The translations under genes were made by a program, and so were the position numbers. This document shows positions 8,326 to 15,252 of a DNA stretch of 25,308 nucleotides, piece by piece. The notes under the pieces are model-generated. The model was not told the DNA's origin. It saw only the letters and a list, made by a program, of their open reading frames with translations, and ran no database searches. The DNA is from Puniceicoccales bacterium (GTDB taxonomy: Bacteria; Verrucomicrobiota; Verrucomicrobiia; Opitutales; JAIRLM01). Where the stretch lies: assembly GCA_031287845.1 (NCBI GenBank), contig JAITSI010000045.1, positions 1-25,308 on the forward strand, in the 5' to 3' direction. The stretch's first letter is position 1; every line of letters starts with the position of its first letter.

Positions 8326-9000
8326 GGTCCAGGACCCGTAAAACCGGTCCGCCGGTTGACGGTGGGGCTGCGCCCCCCTGGCCCCCCGCGAAATGCCGTC
8401 GCCACGGCACCGATGGCCGAGGGAAGCGGAGCACGGCGAAGCTGGGGGCAAAGCCCCCAAAAGGGCATGGCCGGCCCGGGAGGTCGGGAGGTCGCAAAGG
8501 GGGCTGCCGCACCCCTTTGCCAATCCCCCGCCCACGGAGTGCCGTACCGTCCGGCGCGCAATGCGCTATCATCCCTTGCTTCGCTCGGGACGCCGGCCGG
8601 ACGGGCGTCACGGACGGTTCCATCCAAAGCTGGCGGGCCGGCCCAACCCCAGGAGATGATAAAACGATGTGCTGGGCGATGCTTCTGCTATCGCAGCGCG
8701 CAGGTCGCCCCGCGTAGCTTTTTCTCCATCAGGGCCGGCCCGCGGCACTGCCCGCTCCGCCGGGCAGTGCCCGTGAGAGGCCTTTCCCTCAAGAAGTCAA
8801 GCTCCTGCGCCACAGGCCCGTAAACCCGGGCCGCCGGTTGACGATCCAAAGGGACCATGCCCCTTTGCCAATCCCCCCTCCGCGACGTGCCGCCGCCACG
8901 GCACCGATGGCCTGGAGAAGCGAAGTGAAGTGAAGCTGGGGACAGCGCCCCCAACCGGGCCGAGAGGTCTCAAAGGGGGCTGCCGCGCCCCTTTGCCAAT
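8322..9000 (+). repeat. Intergenic repeat element, copy B (composite)
   Basis: It begins with CTAG at 8322-8325, followed by GGACCCGTAAAACC, GCCGGTTGACG and the GGGGCTGCGCCCCC hairpin. It contains the AAAGGGGGC...GCCCCTTTG hairpin module (from about 8498), the CGCTCGGGACGCCGG and GGTTCCATCC tract (about 8580-8630) and the 131-base module at 8678-8808. That module has an 11-bp stem hairpin at 8744-8771 (GGCACTGCCCG with loop CTCCGC). A second left-end signature (CCCGTAAACCCGGGCCGCC) follows at 8818, and another AAAGGGG-type hairpin closes the block near 8970-9000. It fills the whole gap between the CNNM gene and the lipoprotein gene; I see no credible coding sequence in it. Confidence 0.8.
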
Positions 9001-9021
9001 TTTCGCAGCGTGTCTCGACCG

Positions 9022-10065
9022 TCAGCGGGAAATCGCCAGGGCAGGGTCGCCGGCCTGCAGGTTGAATGTGTTCATCAGCAGCAGGAAGGTGCTCTTCGTG
9101 TCCAGATCCCAGTCGGCGATGAAGAACCAGTGGCCCCGGTAGGGGACGGCCAGGAAGGCATCCGTGGGCCGGTGGGGAGAGCAGCGGACGGTGAACTGCC
9201 CTTCCAGGACCGATGTCCAGTCAAAGGCATCCCCGGTGGCGGTGCGGGTGATGGGAACGATGCCCTTGTCCTGGTGATCCTTAGGAATCTGGACCCCATT
9301 GGCCAGGAAGAACAGCGTGCTCTGCATGGAGCGCGTGCGCAAGCGAACGGATCCGGTGCGGCCGTCCGATGGCAGGTCCAACAGGTCCCGGCACTCGGCT
9401 GCCGCTACGGCCAGGCGGCTATCGGAGTCCAGGCGCGGGGCCAGCCGTCCCGAATCCGCCGGATCCACGTCCAGGGTAAGGACACCGCCGCGCACCAGAC
9501 TTTCCATTAGGGCCAGCGACCGGGAAAAATCAACCCACTCGGGCATGCGGACGGGGGTCGGCCCCGAGGCGGACGGGGCGTTGGAGAGGTTCCCCATGCG
9601 CTCCACGAAGATGCCAAACACCCGGCGCACGGACCAGCCGGACTGGACGGCGTTTAGCAGCACGGGCAGCGGAACCGGGGCCGCAAGCTGCTTGACGAGC
9701 CGCTGGCCCTGCAGGGGCAGGTAAACCACGGACGGGTTCTGGGACAGTTCAAAATTGGCGGTCGGGTTCCACTCCGACGTCCTGCCGTGGTTGTGCACGT
9801 AGACAACCGAATCGTCGGTCCCCACGTTGAGGGCGACGCGGCGGGAATCGGTCACATTGCCGACGTCGAGGAAAAATGCCGGCTCCAGGTAGCGTGCCCG
9901 CACGACGTTGAGCAGCAGCTGCTCGTCCAGGGTCTGGGCAATGGCCCCGTTAAAATCCGCATGTCCCCGCCGAATGGCCGACGGGCCAATGGATCGGCAA
10001 CCGGTCAACGCCAGGACGGCGGATAGAACATGAACGCACGTACGCATTTTCATCACTGAGTCCAT
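9022..10065 (-). CDS. Putative outer-membrane lipoprotein of unknown function
   Basis: The product of about 347 residues has a lipoprotein signal: a short basic N-terminus, a hydrophobic core VHVLSAVLALTG and a lipobox ending in Cys (LTGC, about residues 20-23). After processing it would begin CRSIGPSAIRRGHADFN. The following stretch (AIAQTLDEQLLLNVVRARYLEPAFFLDVGNVT) resembles a widespread family of uncharacterised lipoproteins whose members share a GP-x-I-x-R-D...LLNIVKLRY...P-x-FLDV block. No enzymatic motif is visible. The first three Met codons (10065, 10053, 10047) are all possible; MKMRT at 10053 would make the most typical signal peptide. It stands alone between a repeat block and a 339-base gap. 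Confidence 0.75.
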   Translation of the reverse strand: MDSVMKMRTCVHVLSAVLALTGCRSIGPSAIRRGHADFNGAIAQTLDEQLLLNVVRARYLEPAFFLDVGNVTDSRRVALNVGTDDSVVYVHNHGRTSEWNPTANFELSQNPSVVYLPLQGQRLVKQLAAPVPLPVLLNAVQSGWSVRRVFGIFVERMGNLSNAPSASGPTPVRMPEWVDFSRSLALMESLVRGGVLTLDVDPADSGRLAPRLDSDSRLAVAAAECRDLLDLPSDGRTGSVRLRTRSMQSTLFFLANGVQIPKDHQDKGIVPITRTATGDAFDWTSVLEGQFTVRCSPHRPTDAFLAVPYRGHWFFIADWDLDTKSTFLLLMNTFNLQAGDPALAISR

Positions 10066-10404
10066 GACAACCGGGGCCGCAGGGGGAAGTCAATGGGTTT
10101 TTTTGACTTTTTTCCCATTTTTTTTGCCCGCCGGGAAACGGCGGAGAAGTGCGGGGGGCGCCGATCCCGCCGGCTTTCCCCCGGCAAGGCGGATTGCCCT
10201 GGCCGTTTCCCATTGCGCCGGCCGGCCGGCGAAGCGCCCCATCGTCCGGGCGGACAAGGGCGATGGTGCCGCCAGGGGAGCGAAAAATTGCCTACGCCTT
10301 GAAAAAATTGACTTGCCGTGGATGTTCCCAACGAAAGGCGATAGGTCATCGCGACCGATTCCGCTGGCCCGGTTGCCTTGCCGGGCGTCCGGCTTCGGGA
10401 CTTT
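10066..10404. other. Intergenic region without a gene
   Basis: These 339 bases separate the membrane protein gene (ending 10405) from the lipoprotein gene (starting about 10065) on the minus strand. They are not a copy of the repeat family. They contain runs such as TTTTTTTGACTTTTTTCCC and GCGAAAAATTGCC. A TTGACT (minus strand, about 10091) lies a promoter-like distance before the lipoprotein start, but no convincing -10 follows. Short open frames cross it without family resemblance. Confidence 0.5.
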
Positions 10405-11949
10405 CTATGAAAGAAATGAAAGGTCAATTGGTCGCCAGATTCTGACTTCCCGAAGTTCATTTTCGCGCCTTGCGAATTGCTCGTTTTCCAGAACGGATTC
10501 GGCCGTGATTCCACTGGCTTTTAGAAAATGGGCGAGTGTGCTAAAACCCTTCTCCAGCTCGTCGGGATTGAAAACCATGCCATCGCTGCGCCAATTCGAA
10601 TTTAAAATGTCCCTCCCGCGGTTGGATGCTTTGGAGGAGCGAGATTCCATTGCTCCTGGGTAGTATTTCCGTTTCAGTGCATACCCTTGGCCAGCATCTA
10701 ATTCAATTGTTATTCCCCTCTTATTCTCATTCACATTTACGGGAACGGTGATTGTCCAGTTGCCGGCATCGATCTGCTCCCATTTTAAATTTTCAATTTC
10801 TTCCCTTTCCAGTCCAATGACGACATAAAAGAAAAAAATGGCATGGGCGACCGGGTCCGTCTGGCCCAGCGTACGGTCCGCAATGTATTGGAGCATGGGC
10901 AAATTGGGAATCTCCTCCCGTTTGTTTTCCTCCGGTGGAATGGCCATGGGCCCAAGATCGGCGACCATCGTTCTTTCTTTGACTCCAAGCTGCGTTCTTT
11001 CGCTGCGCCGGATGACGAGCTCGGCATCGGCCCCAATCCCCCTGGCTTCCATCCAATGGACGAATTCATTAAATCCCCTCGCAAATTGATCTTTTCGGGG
11101 GAAAAGCAGAGCGTTGTCTGTCCCATTTAATTTTTGATATTGCTCCAGTGGAATCCCGGGATCCCAATTCAGCGTCGCCGTTTGGTCTTTTTTTTGATTT
11201 CGCAGCGTGATCGTCCCTTGGGCAAGGTTGATCTGATCCCAGCGCAGATTTGCAATTTCGTCCCGGTCCAATCCACTCTCCAGATACAGACGGGCAATGA
11301 CATAGGCATCTAGATTTTTACACAGCAGGCTGGGATCCATTTCCCTAATTAGCTCCCCGATTCGCCGCTTTTCGATTACCCCCTGCAGATTGCGCAGGTG
11401 TTCATTGGCGAGATTCAGGAGCCAAATTCCGCAAATGGCCGGGGAAATGATTCCCCCAACGACAATCAGCGCGAAAAATAGGATCGGGCCATGTGCGGTT
11501 CCCACCTTGGATTTCAAAAAGTTATAGCCGCTGGAAAATATTCCCCCGTTAACCTTGGATCCGAGGGCGACGAAGCCCCCAATGCCGCCCAGCAGGGACG
11601 TGCCCGTGACAACCAGAATGGAAATGGCGACGAACGTTGGAATGGCCACCACCCCGGCCGTGGACAGGAAAAGGAACACGATGGCGGTGACCATTGCCAG
11701 GGATAGGACTACGCCAAGAACGGCAAGTGCGATGCCTCCAATTAGATAAAGAATGGCATGCGTTGTCTCCGTTTTCCTTATTTTGGCCAGAATGGGGTCC
11801 GTTTTTACGGTCGCGGTGGGCTGTTTCGACGAAATGCCCTCATATAAGATGGTAGCAGCATCGGAATCCTGGTTAATCGACAACAGGGTCTGATTTCCAA
11901 CGAATTCGACCATCCATGGCCAGTATGACGGCGCAGCGCGCCGTGGCAA
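10405..11949 (-). CDS. Multi-pass membrane protein with two degenerate tyrosine-recombinase-like repeats
   Basis: A 514-residue protein; Met13 (11913) is an equally likely start. A short N-terminal segment precedes three or four hydrophobic helices (about 65-130 and 154-180). The cytoplasmic-type C-terminal half is an internal duplication. Repeat 1 (about 205-325) has SGLDRDEIANLRWDQIN followed by GTITLRN, and repeat 2 (about 358-500) has GLEREEIENLKWEQID followed by WTITV. Each is followed after about 40-60 residues by a similar helix pair (ARGFNEFVHWMEARGIGAD and LEKGFSTLAHFLKASGITAE). The motif matches the start of the phage-integrase catalytic domain (GLRxxELxxLxWxDID). However, the catalytic Arg after GL is Asp in one copy and Glu in the other, and no HxxR...Tyr region is seen, so recombinase activity is unlikely. 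The gene is visibly more AT-rich than its neighbours. Function unknown; a secreted membrane effector is one possibility. Confidence 0.75.
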   Translation of the reverse strand: MPRRAAPSYWPWMVEFVGNQTLLSINQDSDAATILYEGISSKQPTATVKTDPILAKIRKTETTHAILYLIGGIALAVLGVVLSLAMVTAIVFLFLSTAGVVAIPTFVAISILVVTGTSLLGGIGGFVALGSKVNGGIFSSGYNFLKSKVGTAHGPILFFALIVVGGIISPAICGIWLLNLANEHLRNLQGVIEKRRIGELIREMDPSLLCKNLDAYVIARLYLESGLDRDEIANLRWDQINLAQGTITLRNQKKDQTATLNWDPGIPLEQYQKLNGTDNALLFPRKDQFARGFNEFVHWMEARGIGADAELVIRRSERTQLGVKERTMVADLGPMAIPPEENKREEIPNLPMLQYIADRTLGQTDPVAHAIFFFYVVIGLEREEIENLKWEQIDAGNWTITVPVNVNENKRGITIELDAGQGYALKRKYYPGAMESRSSKASNRGRDILNSNWRSDGMVFNPDELEKGFSTLAHFLKASGITAESVLENEQFARRENELREVRIWRPIDLSFLS

Positions 11950-12030
11950 TTGTAAAAATGACGCACGCCGGAAAAAATTCCCCGGGATCAGGACTTGTAA
12001 ATCTAGAATTAGCTTCCAGGGCCGGCCGGC

Positions 12031-13416
12031 CTATTCCAACTGTCTAGCCGGCAGGCGCACCCTATCCTCCAGCGCCTCCAGCTCCGGCGCCGTCTCCTGG
12101 CCCTGGAGAGATCGCAGCTGGCCAAAACTTTGCAGCGTGGGTCGGAGCCGTCCCTCGGCGGATGCGACGGCGCCGTTGTAGGTCTCCACCGTTTTTCGCA
12201 GCTGGCCTCCCAGCAGGGAAAGTTTTTCAAATAGTATCCGCACCCGCTCCAGAAAGGTTTTCCCCAGGGTTACGATTTCCGCCGCCTCCCGGGCCGCCGC
12301 CTCCTGGGCCCAGCCGTGGGCCACGGTCTTCAGCAGGGCAAGCAGGGTCATGGGCGAGGCCAGCAGCACATGCCGCTCCAGCGCCTCATCGAACAGCGTG
12401 GGCCGCGCTGCCAGGGCCGCCGCGTAGAGGTGATCCCCCGGCAGGAAGAGCACCACGTGGTCAAATGCGGCGTCGAAATATTTCCAATAGTTCTTTTTTC
12501 CCAGCTCCTGGACCCGGTTGAAAACGTTTTGCCCGTGCTGGCGGAGCCATTCCTCCCGCTCCTGCTCCGTTGCGCTTTCGCCGGCCGCGACGTGGGCCTC
12601 CATCACCGCCTTGGCGTCCACGATGATGCGCCGGCCGTGGGGCAGGTGGACGACCAGGTCTGCCCGCAGCGTGGCATTGTCCACCGCCACCGCCACCTGC
12701 TCTTCGAAATCCACGTGGTCCTGCAGGCCAGCCAGTTCCACGATCCTCCGCAGCTGCAGTTCCCCCCAGCGGCCCCGCACGTGGGACTGGCGCAGGGCCT
12801 GGTTGAGGCGCCGCGTTTCCCGGTCCAATTCCCGCTGGGCCGTGAATAGCTGGCGAAGATTTTCCTCCAGCCGGCCCGATTCCTCCGCCCGCCGCCTGTC
12901 CACCTGCAACACCCGCGCGTCCAGCCGCTCCACGCCCTCCCGCAGAGGTTTCAGCGCGTTTTCCACCCCTTCCAATGCCTGCTTGGACTGCTCCCGGCTC
13001 CGCTCCCCCAGCTGGCCGATGGCCTTCTCCGCCACCTCCGCCGCCGCTGCGCGAAAGGCGCTATCCAGCTCCACCCGGGCCCGTTCCAAAAATTGCAATT
13101 TTTCCTCCAGGTCCTGCCGTCGCTGCTCTTCGCGGCCCCGGAAGGCGGCAAAGTCCCGGTCCAGGGTCCGCAGCTCTCCCCGCAGCTGTTCCGCAACGGC
13201 TTCCAGGGCTTCCCTTTCCCTTTGCAGCTGTGCGCAGCGCTCCTCCCAGAATTTTACCCGCCGGGAGTCCCATGGCCGGTTTCGCAGGGCCAGCAGCACG
13301 GCCACCAGAGCCACGATCCACGGCACCATTTCCACGGTCCGGGAGGCTGGGGCAGGCGGCCCAAACGGGCAATCCCAAAATTTTTTTACCTTTCCGCCGC
13401 AATTTTCATTAGACAT
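12031..13416 (-). CDS. rmuC: RmuC family DNA recombination protein
   Basis: The 461-residue product has an N-terminal hydrophobic segment (about 30-43, MVPWIVALVAVLLAL) and a long coiled coil (about 55-215). The RmuC core follows (about 220-400), with RGRWGELQLRRIVELAGL, LPHGRRIIVDAKAVMEAH and YFDAAFDHVVLFLPGDHLYAAAL. RmuC has a restriction-endonuclease-like fold and limits inversions at short repeats; its exact biochemical role is unsettled. The core D-x-K-type residues (VDAKA) are present. The start may be ATG 13416 or the later ATG 13329 just before the hydrophobic segment. Given the number of inverted repeats here, a repeat-inversion suppressor is a suggestive neighbour, but that link is only inference. 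It lies 81 bases upstream of the preceding gene on the same strand. Confidence 0.93.
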   Translation of the reverse strand: MSNENCGGKVKKFWDCPFGPPAPASRTVEMVPWIVALVAVLLALRNRPWDSRRVKFWEERCAQLQREREALEAVAEQLRGELRTLDRDFAAFRGREEQRRQDLEEKLQFLERARVELDSAFRAAAAEVAEKAIGQLGERSREQSKQALEGVENALKPLREGVERLDARVLQVDRRRAEESGRLEENLRQLFTAQRELDRETRRLNQALRQSHVRGRWGELQLRRIVELAGLQDHVDFEEQVAVAVDNATLRADLVVHLPHGRRIIVDAKAVMEAHVAAGESATEQEREEWLRQHGQNVFNRVQELGKKNYWKYFDAAFDHVVLFLPGDHLYAAALAARPTLFDEALERHVLLASPMTLLALLKTVAHGWAQEAAAREAAEIVTLGKTFLERVRILFEKLSLLGGQLRKTVETYNGAVASAEGRLRPTLQSFGQLRSLQGQETAPELEALEDRVRLPARQLE

Positions 13417-13436
13417 TTTTCAAAAAACACGGCTCC

Positions 13437-13635
13437 CAGGAGGCCCCGGCCGGCAGGCCCGACCCTTTTGGGGGCTTTGCCCCCAGCTTCGCTTCCCTCA
13501 GCCATCGGTGCCGTGGCGACGGCACTTCGCGGGCGGGGGATTGGCAAAGGGGCGCGGCAGCCCCCTTTGCGACCTCCCAGAGGGGCACAGCCCCATCGCC
13601 AACCGGCGGCCCGGGTTTACGGGTCCTGAGCCTAG
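13437..13635 (-). repeat. Intergenic repeat element, copy C (short form)
   Basis: Read from 13635 on the minus strand, it starts with CTAGGCTCAGGACCCGTAAACC-type terminal sequence and GCCGCCGGTTGG. It continues with the GGGGCTGTGCCCC hairpin, the AAAGGGGGCTGCCGCGCCCCTTTG hairpin module, the GCCGTCGCCACGGCACCGATGG motif and a GGGGGCAAAGCCCCC hairpin. It lacks the 131-base module, so it is about 200 bases long. It fills the gap between rmuC and the toxin-antitoxin locus. The terminal CTAG (13632-13635) is 8 bases beyond the toxin stop. Confidence 0.75.
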
Positions 13636-13643
13636 ACCCGCGA

Positions 13644-13907
13644 TCAATGGTCCTTATAATGGCCCTGACAGCGCATGAGAATTATTTTCTCCTCTTCTAC
13701 CTTGTAGACGAGTCGATGCTCCTAATTAATGCGGCGAGACCACAGACCAGAAAGTTGATGACATAGCCGCTCAGGCTTACCAATGCCGGCAGTTGGATTG
13801 GCTTCAATAGCCCGGACAAGCCGGCCAATTCGGGCAGCAATTTAAGGATTGGACCGGTGAAATGCCACATAGCTGGCTACGAATTCATCGGAGAGAATCG
13901 TTTCCAT
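13644..13907 (-). pseudogene. YoeB/Txe-type mRNA interferase toxin, inactivated by two nonsense codons
   Basis: Read straight through, this 88-codon frame aligns without gaps to YoeB. It opens METILSDEFVASYVAF, then has RIGRLVRAIEANPTAGIGKPERL, HQLSGLWSRRIN, EHRLVYKVEEEKIILMRCQGHY. YoeB-family toxins cleave mRNA at the ribosomal A site; the conserved GKPE, LSGxWSRRI, EHRLVY and C-terminal HY motifs are all present. Two in-frame stops break it: TAA at 13844-13842 (codon 22, a position that is basic in E. coli YoeB) and TAG at 13724-13722 (codon 62, normally Glu or Gln). ATG 13907 overlaps the end of the antitoxin gene, the usual coupled arrangement. No functional toxin can be made without readthrough. 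Confidence 0.85.
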
Positions 13908-14154
13908 CGGAGGACAGTTCATGCAGGTAAGCAATAGCGGCGGCGGCATTTGCAAACGTTTGTCCATTTTTACGGGCCCGTATCGCATCATACTGCCGTT
14001 GTAGGTCCTGTGCGCCATAGCCTTGGCCCTCCTCCTCTCTTTCGATGAGGCGGACAATCCAGCCGGATAGGGATAACTGCCTTTCCTTCGCTCGGCGGTC
14101 CACGAAGTCAGCCAACCGCTGGCTAAGATAGGCTTTGATGCATTTTGTGGCCAT
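13885..14154 (-). CDS. Putative antitoxin with ribbon-helix-helix-like N-terminus
   Basis: An 89-residue protein upstream of, and overlapping by 23 bases, the YoeB-type toxin remnant. The N-terminus (MATKCIKAYLSQRLADFVDRRAKERQLSLSGWIVRLIERE) has the strand-helix-helix pattern of ribbon-helix-helix DNA-binding antitoxins. The acidic, alanine-rich C-terminal part (about 45-89) would wrap the toxin. YoeB is more often paired with a YefM/Phd-fold antitoxin, so this is a noncanonical pairing or a swap. AGGG lies five bases before ATG 14154, and a perfect inverted repeat lies just upstream. The frame is intact although the toxin is dead. Annotation as an antitoxin rests on context and pattern, not on a close match. 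Confidence 0.6.
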   Translation of the reverse strand: MATKCIKAYLSQRLADFVDRRAKERQLSLSGWIVRLIEREEEGQGYGAQDLQRQYDAIRARKNGQTFANAAAAIAYLHELSSDGNDSLR

Positions 14155-14165
14155 TGCGACCCTTA

Positions 14166-14180
14166 TGTGGACCGTCCACA
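14166..14180. promoter_or_regulatory. Candidate autoregulatory operator of the toxin-antitoxin locus
   Basis: A perfect inverted repeat TGTGGAC-C-GTCCACA, with 7-bp arms and one central base, lies 12 bases upstream of the antitoxin start codon. Ribbon-helix-helix antitoxins commonly repress their own operon through such short palindromes. The position would block either RNA polymerase or ribosome access. Motif and position only. Confidence 0.45.
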
Positions 14181-14271
14181 GGTCGTTGGCAATCCCTTTC
14201 GGACGATTTCAAAAAAACACGGCACGCCACGGCAGAAAAGGGGATCCGGGCGCCCGCATTTTGGACGGCAA

Positions 14272-14293
14272 AATCCCATCAGAATCCCATCAG
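14272..14293. repeat. 11-bp perfect tandem repeat
   Basis: AATCCCATCAG occurs twice head to tail between the antitoxin promoter region and the tRNA gene. It could be a replication-slippage duplication or a pair of binding half-sites. The rest of 14181-14343 holds nothing recognisable. Confidence 0.6.
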
Positions 14294-14343
14294 AGGAAAT
14301 TTCTCCATTCCAGCGAATCGCCCCGCAGGCCGGCCTGGGAGCG

Positions 14344-14419
14344 TGGCGGGGGAGGAGGGACTCGAACCCTCGGCCAACGGCTTAGAAGGCCGCTGCTCTA
14401 TCCGCTGAGCTACACCCCC
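14344..14419 (-). tRNA. tRNA-Arg (anticodon UCU)
   Basis: The 76-base minus-strand sequence folds as a standard cloverleaf. The D arm is GCTC/GAGC, the anticodon stem GCGGC/GCCGT with loop CTTCTAA (anticodon TCT, reads AGA), and the T arm GAGGG-TTCGAGT-CCCTC. The acceptor stem is GGGGGTG against CTCCCCC, followed by discriminator G and an encoded CCA. The acceptor has a U-U mismatch at position 6-67. AGA is a rare codon in such GC-rich genes. It sits alone between a toxin-antitoxin remnant and the type III secretion-like genes, a typical edge for acquired DNA, although no integrase or duplicated tRNA end is visible. Confidence 0.95.
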
Positions 14420-14427
14420 CGCGGGAA

Positions 14428-14456
14428 AGCTGACGGGAGCGCCGGTGGGCCGTCAA
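14428..14456 (-). promoter_or_regulatory. Weak candidate promoter of tRNA-Arg
   Basis: Minus-strand TTGACG (14456-14451), a 17-base spacer and TCAGCT (14433-14428) precede the tRNA by about nine bases. The -35 is good and the -10 is poor, so this rests mostly on position. Confidence 0.3.
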
Positions 14457-14489
14457 GAAAATGTGGGGACGGGAAAATTTTTCGGGTTT

Positions 14490-14527
14490 TTGAAAAAATT
14501 ATTGCTCCTTTGTGAAATTTTCACAAA
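14490..14527 (+). promoter_or_regulatory. Candidate promoter with overlapping palindromic operator for the chaperone-translocator operon
   Basis: TTGAAA (14490-14495), a 17-base spacer and TGAAAT (14513-14518) form a sigma70-like promoter. Over its -10 lies a perfect inverted repeat of 9-bp arms around one base, TTTGTGAAA-T-TTTCACAAA (14509-14527). The TGTGA...TCACA core resembles CRP/FNR-type sites, but the spacer is 5 rather than 6. The site ends eight bases before ATG 14536, so a bound regulator would repress. It could alternatively form an RNA hairpin near the start codon. Confidence 0.5.
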
Positions 14528-14535
14528 ACTCTGCC

Positions 14536-15252
14536 ATGGCATTTGCCGTTGGCAGTCGGGACCAATTCCTCTACTGCTTCCTACGCAATTGTCTGGCGCG
14601 GTCCGTCCGCCGGAAGCCCGTCCCATCCGGTCTGGTCCTCGGCGACGGCGAGGAAGAAGCTGCCTATGCCCTGGCCCATCGCCTGCTCCGGGATAGGGAT
14701 TTGGCCGCGGCGTTGAAGCTTTTTTCCCTGCTACGGCTGCTGGTGCCATCCAAGCCGCTCTATGCGATTGCCATTGCCCTGACCCTATTCGAGGGGGAAA
14801 ATTTTTTTGACGCCGCCCTGCACTTTCTGGGAGCCTACGTGGCCCAGCCGGAACGGCCGGAATTGGCCCTCTGGGCAGGGAAGAGCCTCATCCGGGATGG
14901 CCGGTGGCCGATGGCCGCCTCTCTGCTACGGGTTATCCTCGCCCTGCGGTCCTCCGGGGAAGAAAGCTCCCGGAAAGCGTGGGAACGGGTACGGGAGCTG
15001 CTGGCCTGGGCTGAGGAGAGAGAAGAAAAGGAAACGGGGGATCAGCCCTGGGAAAATTTTTTAGGTCAACTGGACCGCATTGCCGGGCGGGGACTAGCCC
15101 GGCGATTTCCTTCGGGGCAGCTGTGCTGCGTGGAGGACCGCGGCGGCGGCGAGAACCTTTCCGGTCGCGTTCTAGGTGAAGGGCTGGCCGTGCTACGCAG
15201 GGATGCGGTGCCGCGGCCCAGGGAAAGAAAAGGGGAAAAATGCCATGAGTGA
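14536..15252 (+). CDS. SycD/LcrH-like type III secretion translocator chaperone (TPR protein)
   Basis: The product is about 238 residues from ATG 14536; GTG 14512 in the same frame lies within the palindrome and is less likely. The central part (about 40-135) shows three tetratricopeptide-like repeats in the SycD/LcrH order: AYALAHRLLRDRDLAAALKLFSLL, PLYAIAIALTLFEGENFFDAALHFL and PELALWAGKSLIRDGRWPMAASLL. The last two match the family pattern LxPxxPxYxxGLAxxL...YxxA and PxxxxxAxExLLxxG. Class II chaperones of this type keep hydrophobic translocators soluble in the cytoplasm before export. The next gene, overlapping by eight bases, encodes just such a hydrophobic protein, which strongly supports the call. 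It is longer than typical SycD (about 165), with an extra basic C-terminal tail. A generic TPR protein remains possible. Confidence 0.65.
   Translation: MAFAVGSRDQFLYCFLRNCLARSVRRKPVPSGLVLGDGEEEAAYALAHRLLRDRDLAAALKLFSLLRLLVPSKPLYAIAIALTLFEGENFFDAALHFLGAYVAQPERPELALWAGKSLIRDGRWPMAASLLRVILALRSSGEESSRKAWERVRELLAWAEEREEKETGDQPWENFLGQLDRIAGRGLARRFPSGQLCCVEDRGGGENLSGRVLGEGLAVLRRDAVPRPRERKGEKCHE

Noticed and set aside
8189..8954. Open frames in repeat copy B
   Set aside because: Same repeat-derived peptides on both strands, rich in Gly, Pro, Arg and Ala, with no conserved frame between copies.
10405..11949. Active phage integrase
   Set aside because: The catalytic Arg is replaced in both repeats and no His/Tyr catalytic region follows; fused membrane helices also argue against it.
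13842..14057. 71-codon minus-strand frame ending FVASYVAFHRSNP
   Set aside because: Its end is the true start of the YoeB-type toxin frame up to the first nonsense codon; the rest is a shadow of the antitoxin gene.
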